Assembly: GCF_000002235.5 (NCBI RefSeq)
Contig: NW_022145549.1
Location: 1,392,001 to 1,456,000 of the forward strand
DNA: 64,000 nt
Source of the DNA: Strongylocentrotus purpuratus
Taxonomy: Eukaryota; Echinodermata; Echinoidea; Camarodonta; Strongylocentrotidae
Reading direction: 5' to 3'
The notes under the pieces: model-generated
What the model was told of the DNA's origin: nothing
Seen by the model: the letters and a program-made list of their open reading frames with translations, nothing else
Databases searched by the model: none
Position numbers and translations under genes: made by a program
Shown here: positions 10,236-22,125 of the stretch, piece by piece
Layout: every line of letters begins with the position of its first letter
How positions within the stretch are numbered: position 1 is the stretch's first letter

Positions 10236-11108
10236 GTGGGGGCGGTCGCCCCCACCCCCCCCCCCCAAAAAAAAAAAAAACGCCAGCCAAAAAAAAAAAA
10301 AGAGAGAGAGAAAGAAGAAAGGAAGAGGACGTAGGAAGAAAAAAGATTAAGAGTCGAGAACGGTACAACGAATCGTCTTCTTTCTCTAATAATTTAATGA
10401 AACGTCAAGGCTTCGCGCGGGAGGAGCGGGGAAAACTGCATTCAGATAAGGATTAAGAGTTTAGAACGGTACAACGAATCGTCTTCTATCTCTAATAATT
10501 TAAGAAACGTCATAGCTTCCGCCCTTCACATGGGAGGGGGGCAAACTGAATTCAAACAATGATTAATAGTCGAGAATGGTACAACGAATAGTCTTCTTTC
10601 TTTAATAATTTAATGAAACGTCAAAGCTTTCCCGCTTCGCGAGGGCCCTCCCTACACCAGAGCTGCCAACTAGTACGGATTTTCCGTAATTGGTACGGAA
10701 ATTAACGACCATTACGGAATGTTGTCTCAAATTACGGATTTAAAAAAAAAAAAAAAATAAGGTGAATAGGAGCCATTTTTCATGATAAACTGTGTTGTGA
10801 TGACCTGAAATTCAATACTTAACATCTTTGTGTGAGTAAAATCACCAAAAATTTTCAGATAATCATGCGTCCGCGCAGTGTTGGCGTGTCGTTTTTTTTA
10901 GATTCATAGCGCCGCATAAGAAATTACTGATTTATACCCCAAATTACTGATTTTGAGCCTTGTGATTACTGATTTTCTGTTCTGGAGGTTGGCAGCTCTG
11001 CTACAACCCCCCCCCTAGGGAGCGCGCTACGCGCACTCTGTAAGTGATTCGCACGCTCTGCGTGCTCACGACCGCCCCCCCTAAAATATAATCCTGGCTA
11101 CGCGCTTG
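10193..11108. mobile_element. CAGGCGCGTAGCC-TIR element with 8-bp duplication
   Basis: The 916-bp element has ends CAGGCGCGTAGCCAGG and CCTGGCTACGCGCTTG. TAAGTAGA lies on both sides (10185-10192 and 11109-11116), an 8-bp duplication of the kind hAT and P elements make. Inside are a poly(G)/poly(C) hairpin, three tandem copies of a roughly 110-bp unit (about 10344-10636, with GGTACAACGAATCGTCTTCT) and another nested element. The host arms are rich in GTAGAC, so part of the flank match could be chance. Confidence 0.7.
10658..11000. mobile_element. hAT-like MITE nested at the third level
   Basis: The termini are CAGAGCTGCCAACT and its complement, a typical hAT terminus. The flanks CTACAC/CTACAA are only an imperfect duplication. 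The interior repeats the words ATTACGGA and ATTACTGATTT. It is 343 bp and non-coding. Confidence 0.75.
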
Positions 11109-11216
11109 TAAGTAGACGAAATGATGATTGGACCATGTGGATAGTAGACGGGCTGGGTGTAGACCATATGGGAATAGACCAATTAGGTAGTAGACTAACT
11201 GGTTGTAGATCAAAGA

Positions 11217-11534
11217 GTTATAAAGCATTCAATCATATACTTTCGCACAGAGAAAACGCTCCTGTAGCTCTGAACAGACAATATGCTTAGATGACATTTG
11301 CTCCAGTCTTTGATGTAGGGTTAGGGTTAGTGTTACAATTTAGTCCTCGATTAGGTTTAGGTTTGTCTTAGGTTAGGGTCAGGGTGAAGTACAAAGTATG
11401 GGTCCTGGGTCGACATACATGTGAGAAATTTGGTAGGGGTTACAAAGTCATGCAAAGCAATTGTCACCCAGTAAAGAAAGCAAAGGCCGCAGTATACTAC
11501 AATCCCTGTATAATTTCTTCACCATAAGTCTGCT
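11217..11534. other. Non-coding DNA with TTAGGG-like patch
   Basis: At 11316-11395 the plus strand reads GTAGGGTTAGGGTTAGTG followed by degenerate TTAGG words. No gene is seen. Confidence 0.45.
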
Positions 11535-11863
11535 GTCTTCATCAGCTCAAGATTGCCAAATAACCCGCTATTTTAACTATCCTGATCGCAATTATCCAGC
11601 TAATCAGCCCGCAGTTTCAATTAGCGGGATATTTGGTCAAGATAATCATCCCAAGATATCTTGGGCTATAGTTTGCAAAATATCCCGCTATTTGGCAAAA
11701 TATCCTGCTATTTGTCCGGTGCGTCTTCACCAGCCTGAAGACTCGCACTATGCGCGAACATTGAGCAAAATATTTCAAGCTGATAAATAGGCGATTTGTA
11801 ACTTTAGGCTTATTTACCAAATCAGAAATAGAGGGCTATTCGGCAATCTCGAGCTGATGAGGA
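11535..11863. mobile_element. Palindromic element (CATCAGCTC ends), copy 1
   Basis: The ends TCTTCATCAGCTCAAGATTG and CAATCTCGAGCTGATGAGG are complementary. The interior repeats the word AAATATCCCGCTATTT on both strands. It is related to 46430-46656. Confidence 0.65.
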
Positions 11864-12243
11864 CATACCTATAGTGGAGGTTTAATGCCGGCTCACAATC
11901 GCTTCTTTAATTGACCCTCCTGCCACTATGCATGGACTCACAAGGTCAGTGTATTTAAGAAGGTATTAGGAAGCTGGACAGCCCACTTTAAGCTTGATTT
12001 GAAATGTGACAGGTTGAATAAAGACGTTCACTCTGTTAATCTTGAGAAGCCCCTTATGTGTATACTACAGTGAGCTGGCTTCTGTATAGAAATTAACTTG
12101 GGTGTATATATGTTACTTCCTTTGCTGAATCAATACGAAAGGAAATGGACTAAGGGTGATATAATTCCTATAAAGTTACCCTCCCCCCCCCCCAATAAAA
12201 GAAGTTTTTACTATTAGATTTCTTTCTTCATTGTAATCTGAAC
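11864..12243. other. Non-coding stretch
   Basis: Nothing recognised except a C run near 12184-12193. Confidence 0.4.
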
Positions 12244-12440
12244 TTAAAGCCCCACTGTACTACTTATAGCTACTTGCGCCCTCCAATAGCAAACAATGCC
12301 TAATCGGTGCCTGTCGGTCCCCCACGATCCCCTTTTTCCTATGTTAATTGAGAGTTTATTATTTTGATGGGATAACCACCTGTCAGTGACCTTGCAGGGA
12401 GGTCTAATCCCCCTGGCCAAACTAGTGCAGACAGGCTTAA
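12244..12440 (+). mobile_element. TTAA MITE family M1, copy 5 (best preserved)
   Basis: TTAA is present on both sides (12244-12247 and 12437-12440). Termini AAAGCCCCACTGTACTAC and TAGTGCAGACAGGC are complementary at most positions. It shares all internal landmarks of the family. Confidence 0.8.
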
Positions 12441-13732
12441 AGCAAACATGGTTCAAGCTTTTATATTTATTTCTAGTAATCAAGATTTGAAAGAAAATGG
12501 TTTGAAGGAATTCTAGAATTGTTTATCAGGTGAATATTGTAGATCTCAGATTGAATGATGTTAGACGTGTAGTCCTAAATAAAGCATTGCTCTGGAGAAG
12601 TTAAGACTTGTCAGAGGATATCCATACAAAAGCTGCATTTACAATTAATGCAAGCATAAATCATTGATTTTTCTCACATTCCAGTGTTTGACATACATGA
12701 CAAAAAAACAAAATTGAAAAATCCACACCTGGAGTGTGGTATTTTAAACGCCTGCTGAAATTTCACAGATTTTTGCAGTGTAAATGCCCGCTCTCAAAAC
12801 TTTGGTACGAGTTGGTTTGTGGTCACATGGCTCTCCTCGCTTCTATGTGATTGCATGCAGGAGCAGCGACAAGTTACGCATCTAACCAAAAAGTCGGATT
12901 GAGGAAACACTGATTTTTTTTTTTTTTTTTTTTTTTTTTGGGGGGGGGGGGGTTTCCAAGAGTGTGAATGGCTTTCAAAAAAAAATTGATGATTAAAAAC
13001 AATAGTGTTTCCGACTGTGTATTGGGTCTATTATGACAACTAGCTAAGATGTGCTACTAACAATGCAAGGTTTGTGTGTCAACTGTCCAATCATCCATGA
13101 ATTAGATAAAATTGGTACACTGTTGAATGTTCCATTGCAATGTTGGGGCTGGAAAAATGGGTAGGCCTTTATCAATATGTGTATAGGCCTAAGATATAGG
13201 CTATTGAAATAAACAGTGGTTTCCTATACTTGTGAGGTGAGCTTTGTCCTACTTCTGGTTTGGCAATAAACAGGTAGGCCCAAATTGTAAAAAGTTTTGA
13301 AAACATTGGCATAACTACTGCAGGAAATCTGAAGAAAAGGTGGCTCATGGGCTCTTTCCTGACTGACTTCTTAATTCCTTTCTTCCTGTCAAACCGAAAG
13401 AGATAAGGCATGGCTTTATGCTAGCTACTTCAAAACCCTTTCGGATTATTGGATGAAGGAACTCAAAGAGTAATTGTCTGATATTCAGCACGGTTTTAAG
13501 AAGATTTGGGGTGTTTATTTGAAGATTTTGAGTTTAGTGAGGAATTAATCTGAATGCAAACAAAGTTAAATGGATTGGAGGGAGTGCAACCTGAACAATA
13601 ATGATTTCAAATGAAAATTTTGATTGTAGGTAAGACCCTAAGTCAAATTCATCAATGGAATTGATATACACTACCTTTACATATATCACAGGTGAATAGA
13701 GTGTATATACCTTTGATTTAATATTATATCAC
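12441..13732. other. Non-coding stretch with poly(T)-poly(G) block
   Basis: About 24 T are followed by 11 G at 12915-12953. No gene is seen. Confidence 0.5.
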
Positions 13733-14401
13733 TAGCAGGACACGCGGAAATCCGCAGGATTCTAGAGGGGGGGGGGGGGGGGGGGGTGTAAATAGATATA
13801 TAGAGACTGTCTAAATTAAAACCAACCAAGAACTTTATTTGCCATTCAGGCCATTAAAAAATATACATGTTTAGCGTCCCCACCCACTTCCTTTTTGGGG
13901 GCCCGCCTCCTATTTTTTTTTTTTGAATTTTTAAAAATTTTTTTTTTTTTTTTTTTTGAAAGAAAAAAAAAACATGAAAAGCACTGCTAAAATGTATATC
14001 TGATTTTAAAAAATTTAAAAAAATTGTTGGCCGCCATCTTGAAAAATAGCCCAAATGTCAGGGAAAATGTACGCTACAGGACGCTACAAGCATGTTTTTT
14101 TTTTAAATTTGGCCTTATATTAAATTAAAAAAACAATCCAACTGTACCAGTAGTTATTCTTTAAGCCACTGGAACTGCTTAGAGTTCCGTAGTGTGGCGT
14201 ACAGACTACGCAGAATTAGACTGCGTATTAATGGGAAATAGTCCCTGCGTAGGTTATGCGTAGGCTGGCATACAGGTTTGCTTATGGTTGCTTACTTTGT
14301 GGAAAGCTTTTACTGCTTTGTCGATCTGGCGTAGGGTAGCGTACTGTTGCGTAGGCATGTAGCGTAGTGTTGCGTAAAAAGGCGTACTTTCTGCGTCAAG
14401 T

Positions 14402-14812
14402 TTCTACGCCGAAAGTACGCGAAAAAAATTAAACATGTTGAATTGTTTTTGTTCATCTTGCGTACCCCTTTCCGTCCCTCAGCATATAGTAACGTAGGCC
14501 AGCGTAGTTGGTACGCAACACTACGCAACTCTACGTATTGACCCCACGCCAGTTTCTCTACGCGAAAGTACGCGAAAAAAATTAAACATGTTGAATTGTT
14601 TTCGTTCATCTTGCGTACCCCTTTCCGTCCCTCAGCATATAGTAACGTAGGCCAGCGTAGTTGGTACGCAACACTACGCAACTCTACGTATTGACCCCAC
14701 CCCACGTTTTCGTTCATCTTGCGTACCCCTTTCCGTCCCTCAGCATATAGTAACGTAGGCCAGCGTAGTTGGTACGCAACACTACGTAACTCTACGTATT
14801 GACCCCACGCCA
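14402..14812. repeat. Three tandem copies of a GCGTA-rich unit (up to 150 bp)
   Basis: Each unit carries TACGCGAAAAAAATTAAACA, TTCATCTTGCGTACCCC, CAGCATATAGTAACGTAGGC and CACTACGCAACTCTACGTAT. The third is shortened. The open minus-strand frame across it is a product of the repetition. Units B and its duplicate carry one copy each. Confidence 0.8.
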
Positions 14813-15514
14813 ATTAGTGACCCGCAAGTGTCACAAATAAAGTATTAAAAATATGCTCATCTGACCCTAATTAAACGCCTAAAACCCGCCTATATACACT
14901 CAACCCGCTGCGATCTAACTGACCCCCCCCCCCCCCCCACTTTGAAAAATGTTTCTTGGAGCCTTCATGTAACATGCAAGAATGGTGCATGGTGATGCCG
15001 ATTTTTTCTGCACCTCCCCCCCCCCCCCCCCAAATTTTTTTTTTTACTCATTACGCAACTGATTGTTTTGGCAATGCATGAAGTCACATGCTTCTGTCTG
15101 GTTGATATTGAACTATTAATATGCAAATGTACAATTCATAACCTTATTTAATGCTTTCTTGTAATTTACTGTAAAGATAAGAAACAAATTTTTGGCACTT
15201 CGGCCCGCACGCTGTTGTGTTGACGGGTTCTTCGATGGATGGATAGACGTACGTGTAGTTATATAGTTGTACTATTATTGGCCTGCTTGGCCCCCAAACT
15301 CTTCGACTCTAGCGCAGCTCAGTCTTGGTCAAAGCGCCCCGGCCGCAGCACCGTGTATACTGTATGTGTTGACTGAAGTTAGCTTGCGACTGAACTGTCA
15401 GTCCAATGGTTTTCTTGTGAAAACTTTCCTTTAGAAAATGATAATCAAAATTCAGTATAAATGGCCGTAATAATCACAAAATAAGCTTTGTTTTCATACC
15501 TCCATTCACGAAAA

Positions 15515-15964
15515 CTATATAAAATCGCGGCAATCATGATGGAAATAGGTCTCTAAGTTTGGACATCGACGGGAATTAGCCCCGTGTATCTCTCTGGCTT
15601 GTGCATGCAGCGAGTACAAAGCACACCCTATAGTAAGATGGCTTACTCGGGGGTAATCCCGCCCTTTGCATAGAGCATTTAATACGCAACTTAATGTGAG
15701 TGGATAGTCATCGGTCGTGTGTCTACGGATGTAATGTTGAATATCCATGAGGTATCTCTGTCGTCACGCATATCCTGCATTATGCATATCGCGTCTGTGT
15801 TCGCCCTGGACGTCGACACGGAGGAGGACCTCGGGCGGAGTATAGCCAATTCCACAGAGTAGACTCTTCCGCGGGACGATGGCACCGGGCACGGGTACCC
15901 CGAGGGGAGGGTTCAGCAGGAGATAGCCGCACCAACTTGGGTCGGCGATCTCATTAAAAAACAA
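15515..15964 (-). pseudogene. Unidentified open stretch in composite repeat A
   Basis: On the minus strand one frame stays open for 450 bases with a single TGA, reading FFNEIADPSWCGYLLLNPPL at the start and RHTTDDYPLTLSCVLNALCK further on. The copy in unit B has a one-base difference that shifts the frame after PVPGAIV. I do not recognise the protein. It may be a decayed element gene or simply CpG-rich non-coding DNA. Confidence 0.2.
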
Positions 15965-16370
15965 TAGAATACAAAGGCTCGCGGAGACGTCGTGCCCCCC
16001 GCGGAGCCTTAGCGTATTACTTATATAGACTAGCAGGACCCGCGGAAATCCGCGGGATTCTAGAGGGGGCGGGGGGTGTAAATAGATATATAGAGAGTGT
16101 CTAAATTAAAACCACCAAGAACTTTATTTGCCATTCAGGCCATTAAAAAATATACATGTTTAGCGTCCCCGCCCGCTTCCTTTTTTGGGGCCGCCTTTTA
16201 TTTATTTATTTTTTGAAATTTTTTTGAATTTTTTTTTTTTTTTTTTTTTGATTTTTTTTTTTTTTTTTTGATTCTTTTTTTTTGTTGAATTTTTTTAGAT
16301 TTTTTGAAAGAAAAAAAACATGAAAAGCACTGCTAAAATGTATTTCTGATTTTAAAAAAGAAAAAAAAAA

Positions 16371-18262
16371 ATGTCGGCCGCCATCTTGAAAAATAGCCCG
16401 AATGTCAGGGAAAATGTACGGAGCGGCCATTTTGAAAGAAAAAAAAAAGGGCCTCCTCCTTCCCATTTTTCAAAAAAACAGGATGCTAAACATGTTTTTT
16501 TTTTTTTAATTTGGCCTTATTTAAAAAAAAAAAAACAACGATCCAACTGTACTGGTAGTTATTCTTTAAGCCACTGGAACTGCATAGAGTTCCGTAGTGT
16601 AGCACCGACTACGCAGAAATTAGGCTGCGTATTAATCGGAAAATAGTCCTTGCGTAGGTTATGCGTAGGCTGGCGTACAGGTTTGCTTATGGTTGCTTAC
16701 TGTGTGGAAAGCGTTTACTGCTTTGTCGATCTGGCGTAGGGTAGCGTACTGTTGCGTAGGCATGTAGCATAGTGTTGCGTTAAAAGGCGTACTTTCTGCG
16801 TCAAGTTTCTACGCCGAAAGTACGCGAAAAAAATTAAACATGTTGAATTGTTTTCGTTCATCTTGCGTACCCCTTTCCGTCCCTCAGCATATAGTAACGT
16901 AGGCCAGCGTAGTTGGTACGCAACACTACGCAACACTACGCAACTCTACGTATTGACCCCACGCCAATTTGTGACTCGGAAGTTTCACAAATAAAGTATT
17001 AAAAATATGCTCATCTGACCCTAATTAAACGCCTAAAACCCCTGAGCTTTCGGGGGTTTATGGCCCCTTGAAACCCGTGGACCCCACGCCTATATTACAT
17101 ATACACTCAACTCGCTGCGATCTGATCTCTCCCCCCCCCCCAACTTTGAAGAACGTAACCCCCGAGCTTTTGGGGGTTTATGGCCCCTTGAAACCCGTGG
17201 ACCCCACGCCTATATTATATATACACTCAACTCGCTGCAATCTGATCTCTCCCCCCCCCCCCCACTTTGAAGAACGTTTCTTGGAGCCTGCATGTAACAT
17301 GCAAGAAAAAAAAAAAATGTCGGCCGCCATCTTGAAAAATAGCCCGAATGTCAGGGAAAATGTACGGAGCGGCCATTTTGAAAGAAAAAAAAAAGGGCCT
17401 CCTCCTTCCCATTTTTCAAAAAAACAGGATGCTAAACATGTTTTTTTTTTTTTAATTTGGCCTTATTTAAAAAAAAAAACAACGATCCAACTGTACTGGT
17501 AGTTATTCTTTAAGCCACTGGAACTGCATAGAGTTCCGTAGTGTAGCACCGACTACGCAGAAATTAGGCTGCGTATTAATCGGAAAATAGTCCTTGCGTA
17601 GGTTATGCGTAGGCTGGCGTACAGGTTTGCTTATGGTTGCTTACTGTGTGGAAAGCGTTTACTGCTTTGTCGATCTGGCGTAGGGTAGCGTACTGTTGCG
17701 TAGGCATGTAGCATAGTGTTGCGTTAAAAGGCGTACTTTCTGCGTCAAGTTTCTACGCCGAAAGTACGCGAAAAAAATTAAACATGTTGAATTGTTTTCG
17801 TTCATCTTGCGTACCCCTTTCCGTCCCTCAGCATATAGTAACGTAGGCCAGCGTAGTTGGTACGCAACACTACGCAACACTACGCAACTCTACGTATTGA
17901 CCCCACGCCAATTTGTGACTCGGAAGTTTCACAAATAAAGTATTAAAAATATGCTCATCTGACCCTAATTAAACGCCTAAAACCCCTGAGCTTTCGGGGG
18001 TTTATGGCCCCTTGAAACCCGTGGACCCCACGCCTATATTACATATACACTCAACTCGCTGCGATCTGATCTCTCCCCCCCCCCAACTTTGAAGAACGTA
18101 ACCCCCGAGCTTTTGGGGGTTTATGGCCCCTTGAAACCCGTGGACCCCACGCCTATATTATATATACACTCAACTCGCTGCAATCTGATCTCTCCCCCCC
18201 CCCCCACTTTGAAGAACGTTTCTTGGAGCCTGCATGTAACATGCAAGAATGGTGCATGGTGA
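16371..18262. repeat. Almost exact tandem duplication of 946 bp
   Basis: The first copy runs 16371-17316 and the second 17317-18262. By eye the two differ only in homopolymer lengths. The join falls in a poly(A) run after CATGTAACATGCAAG. Each copy contains a smaller direct repeat of about 120 bp (17037-17270 and 17980-18215, words TTTATGGCCCCTTGAAACCC and CACTCAACTCGCTGC). It is either very recent or an assembly artefact. Confidence 0.85.
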
Positions 18263-18282
18263 TGCAGATTTTCTTTCTGCAC

Positions 18283-18284
18283 CC

Positions 18285-18314
<30 letters not shown>
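18283..18314. repeat. Poly(C) run
   Basis: About 32 bases, almost all C, in composite unit B. The length is probably unreliable in the assembly. Confidence 0.8.
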
Positions 18315-18316
<2 letters not shown>

Positions 18317-19050
18317 CGATTTTACTCATTACGTAACTGTTTTGCAATGCATGAAGTCACATACTTCTGTCTGGTTGAGTACAATTCATAATCTTATTTA
18401 AAATTAATGCTTTCTCTTAATTTACTGTAGATATGGCTGAGTAGACGTAGAGTCGTATAGTTTTGTAGCTGTATAGGTGGACAAAATTATGGCACTTCGG
18501 CCCGCACGCTGTTGTGTTGACGGGTTCTTCGATGGATGGATAGACGTATGTGTAATTGTATAGTTGTACGATTATTGGCATGCTTGGCCCCCCATACTCT
18601 TCGACTCTACCTCACTCAGCCAAAGTACTCATGTTTAGTCATGAGGCCGCTAGCCTAGCGTTACTTCGCACCTTCGTACGCTACCCACGGCCGACACAGC
18701 GCAGCAGCACTGTGTACTGTATGTATGTGTGTGTAGACTGAAGGCAGCTTACGACTGAACTGTCAGTCCAATGGTTTTCTTGTGAAGACTTTCCTTTAGA
18801 AAATGATAATCAAAATTCAGTAAGCATGGCCGTAATAATCACAAAATAAGCTTTTATTTCATACCTCCATTCACGAAAACTATATACAAATCGCGGCAAT
18901 CATGACGGAAATAGGTCTCTAAGTTTGGATGTCGACGGGAAGCCCCGTGTATCTCTCTGGCTTGTGAAGCGCTACTACAAAGGATATCCTATAGAAAGAT
19001 GCTTTACTCGGGTAATCCCGACCCTGTCCATCGTGCATTGAATACGCAAC

Positions 19051-19323
19051 TTATTGTGAGTGGATAGTCATCGGTCGTGTGTCTACGGATGTCATGTTGA
19101 ATATCCATGAGGTATCTCTGTCGTCACGCATATCCTGCATTATGCATGTCGCGTCTGTTTTCGCCCTGGACGTCGACACGGAGGAGGACCTCGGGCGGAG
19201 TATAGCCAATTCCACAGAGTAGACTCTCCCGCGGACGATGGCACCGGGCACGGGTACCCCGAGGGGAGGGTTCAGGAGGAGATAGCCGCACCAACTTGGG
19301 TCGGCGATCTCATTAAAAAACAA
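19051..19323 (-). pseudogene. Unidentified open stretch in composite repeat B
   Basis: This is the counterpart of 15515-15964 in unit B. It starts with the same FFNEIADPSWCGYLLLNPPL, then follows another frame for 60 codons because of a base difference. No family recognised. Confidence 0.15.
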
Positions 19324-19384
19324 TAGAATACAAAGGCTCGCCGAGACGTCGCGCCCCCCGCGGAGCCTTAGCGTATTACTTATG

Positions 19385-19959
19385 TAGATTATCAGGTGTG
19401 TATCAGTTTTAAGTATGTTGCATGTGTTTAAAGATGAGAGGACGTTGCCTACATTTACCAGGAAAAGTACAACTTTCCATCAAATGGCAGAGAATAGAAA
19501 ATTCCATGCACCCTGGCATTAGTTTATTCGACTAAATGCCGAAAAAACCAGCAGAGAAACCTGCTAGTGCAATTTTGAGAAATATTTATTGGCAAAAGTT
19601 ATGAAGATTTCTAGATTGAAAGAACCCTAACATGCAAACTGGAAACTTTATGAATTCCTTCATAGCAAACTACTCTCTTTCTGTGTCCTCAATGGCACCC
19701 TTTTTAAAAGAGCTGAAATAAGTTTTCATGGGTTCATCCTGTGAAGGATTATTCTCTCTTTATTTATTCTCTCATTTATTCCATTTTGTAATTGTATTCA
19801 TCATCAACAAATAAGAAAAAAATCAAATCAAATCAAAGTAAATCTAATGCAAAGTTGATGCACTTCTGGCTCTAAGCAGATGGCTAATAGCCTGCTCAGA
19901 CTATACGAAAAAGAAATGTGTAAAGAATGATCATATAGTGAAAGGAGCATACAGACTAG
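19385..19959. other. Non-coding stretch
   Basis: AT-rich. Nothing recognised. Confidence 0.4.
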
Positions 19960-20265
19960 AAAAACATTGTACAAAGAAACATTGTATAAAGAAACGTTGT
20001 ATAAAGAAACGTTGTATAAAGAAACGTTGTATAAAGAAACGTTGTATAAAGAAACATTGTACAAAGAAATGTTGTATAAAGAAACGTTGTATAAAGAAAC
20101 ATTGTACAAAGAAACGTTGTAGAAAGAAACGTTGTATAAAGAAACATTGTACAAAGAAACGTTGTATAAAGAAACGTTGTATAAAGAAACGTTGTACAAA
20201 GAAACGTTGTACAAAGAAACGTTGTACAAAGAAACGTTGTATAAAGAAACGTTGTATAAAGATGA
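19960..20265. repeat. 15-bp minisatellite, about 20 units
   Basis: The unit is AAGAAACGTTGTATA, with variants at two sites (ACGTTG/ACATTG and GTATA/GTACA). The period is a multiple of three, so several frames stay open on both strands. The resulting Cys/Lys and Tyr-Asn-Val-Ser peptides are not evidence of a gene. Confidence 0.95.
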
Positions 20266-22043
20266 TGAGGTCAGTTGATATCACAGCTGGCCAATCAAAA
20301 CAAAATTGGTGCTGAGGGTTTACCGGACATGCAACAATATCATATTCAATACACTTGACAGTGTGACTCTAATTCCATTCACTTTTCAGAAAATCAAGTT
20401 TAAAAAATATGGTATCCTGCCTTAGTCTGCTACCCATCGCTTCAAGGATGTGTGTCTGGTTTTGTTGTGAAACAGTTGACAGTTATCCATTCACAGGGGA
20501 TTAAAAGAGGATTAAAAGGGGATTACAATTTGAAATAGAGTCTAGAGATTAAGAGCAATTTGTGACAGCTTTTCACATTTACTGCTAGCTATTCCACCAG
20601 ACTGAATTGAAGATTAACCTGGCCTTCTTTGAAGCTGATTTGTTAAGAAAACACTTTAAAGTGTACTAATCACCTGAAAAAATAATGATGTGTTTAAATT
20701 CAACCTCTAAACACTTTACGTGCCCTTCTAGAGGTAAATGGTTCAGGAGTATAACGAATATCAATGGTAATGCCAAACTTTTGGTATAGGGTGCGCGCAG
20801 AACCCAAGTTGAACTTCCTTCTGTGTGCACCCTTTTCTAGTCTTATCAACAAGACGTTTACTGTTCACTGTGTATTTAAACTGCAAATTTTCTTTTTTAT
20901 AAGTAATATTTGAAGCTTATATTTTGAATACAGTATAGCGACATGGAACCCTTATGGTACATCAAGAGCAAAACATATTTTGGTGATTTTGACTCGACAT
21001 TATACCTATACCTAACTGTAACAGTAGCCCTTACCCCTAAGCGCTACCTAAATCTCTAGCCCTAACCCCAAACCTAAACCTAAATCGAGACTTAAACTAT
21101 ATTACACGATTGCAACCAAGAATACGATCCTATCTTTTATTTTCTTTCATCACCTGGTTTCTTCTTATTTGATAAATCACATCATCCTCATCAGCATCCT
21201 CTATCATCATCAATATCTTCATCATCACCACTATCATCATCATCTTCATCATCATTGTAAACATCCTCTTTTTGATTCTGTGTGGTTGGATGTTTCATTT
21301 CTTCAATGTCCCCTTACCCCAATCAGAATTCACAATACAAACTTTGTTGGTTGATAGTATGTAGACTGCAGTTTGAGTTTTTATGTCCATAATTATTCTT
21401 CACCCTGTTTCCTGTTACCTCCCAATATGTCATTGCAAACTTCCTGAATAGGCCCATTATTTTGAAAGTCACACTGAAGTGTCCAGCAGACTTCCGGAAT
21501 ATGTTGCCCAAGTGCTACTATTTTGAGAGAGTCAATGAAAATTGTTTTGTCATGTTACTGCAAGAAACAATACATAACTTTTATAGTCTTCTTACAGGCA
21601 ACCGATGGGTTGTCCTTTAAGATTGATACAAAGAAGATGAGGATAGAAGTTATTATGAGTTCATCTACCCAGTAAATAGGACAAATTACTCTGTAATGAG
21701 GAACTTAGTTTGCTTAGAAATTGATCCTTTGAACAATCTGTCATCCGATTCTTTCCAATTTAATTTCACTGCTAGAATTGACTTCTCTGCTTGATACTCC
21801 ATTTCAATTTCCTGAATTGGTTGTATAAACTATGACAATGAATAAACCTTTGCTCAAGAAATTTGTATCCATGATTTGTTGACCTCAAAACAAGACAGAA
21901 CGGAGCAACAAAAACAAAATGACATAGTCAGCAAGTGGAGACAAGGCCAACAATGTTCTTCAATATTTGTTTTGAGTGATTTACAATTGTTACAGAATGT
22001 CAACTGATTACATAACAAGAAATTTAATGGATACAGATTAAAT
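20266..22043. other. Non-coding stretch with CCTAA-rich and ATC-rich patches
   Basis: At 21000-21090 the plus strand has CCCTAACCCCAAACCTAAAC-like words, the reverse of the TTAGGG patches elsewhere. At 21177-21260 there is a degenerate (ATC)n run. No gene is seen. Confidence 0.5.
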
Positions 22044-22125
22044 TTGGTGGTGGTGGTGGTGGTGGTGGTGGTGGTGGTGGTGGTGGTGGTGAAGAAGAAG
22101 AGGAAGAGGAAGTGAAGCTAGCTAG
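22044..22125. repeat. (GGT)n microsatellite followed by GAA/GGA-rich tract
   Basis: About 15 GGT units, then GAAGAAGAAGAGGAAGAGGA. Confidence 0.95.

Larger units (their letters stand above)
9921..11216. mobile_element. Outer foldback element (GTAGAC-rich arms), host of two nested insertions
   Basis: The left arm (TCGTCTACTACCCAATTACT, TATCCACATGGTCTAATAAT) is complementary to the right arm (ATTGGACCATGTGGATAGTA, ATTAGGTAGTAGACTAAC). The arms are about 105 bp. The left half also folds on itself (10010-10150). A G-rich element is inserted at 10193. Confidence 0.7.
13733..16026. repeat. Composite repeat, unit A (2.3 kb)
   Basis: It starts CACTAGCAGGACACGCGG and ends CGTATTACTTATATAG, directly abutting unit B, which starts with the same words. 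Ordered blocks shared with B are a G-run, a TTTATTTGCCATTCAGGCC block, a poly(T)/poly(A) block, a CGGCCGCCATCTTGAAAAAT block, a GCGTA-dense block, a C-run, an ATGGATAGACGTACGTG block and a GC-rich right end. I cannot assign it to a known class; no transposase or clear terminal inverted repeat is visible. Confidence 0.75.
16027..19384. repeat. Composite repeat, unit B (3.4 kb, internally duplicated)
   Basis: It starts CTAGCAGGACCCGCGGAAAT and ends CGTATTACTTATGTAGATT. Same block order as unit A, but lengthened by a 946-bp tandem duplication and a smaller 120-bp one. The head-to-tail contact with A suggests tandem insertion or unequal exchange. Confidence 0.75.

Noticed and set aside
10156..10456. 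Pro-rich and Gly-rich frames
   Set aside because: They are translations of poly(G)/poly(C) runs at the edge of a transposon.
14310..14813. 167-codon minus-strand frame with three repeated peptide blocks
   Set aside because: It follows the triplicated GCGTA unit; no start context, no family match, and the single copies elsewhere keep only 73 codons.
19828..20315. Open frames of 63-133 codons on both strands
   Set aside because: They arise from a 15-bp tandem repeat whose period is a multiple of three; peptides are pure repeats.
21600..21672. Splice-flanked segment after TCTTCTTACAG
   Set aside because: The only donor nearby, GTAAAT, is weak and nothing else supports an exon.
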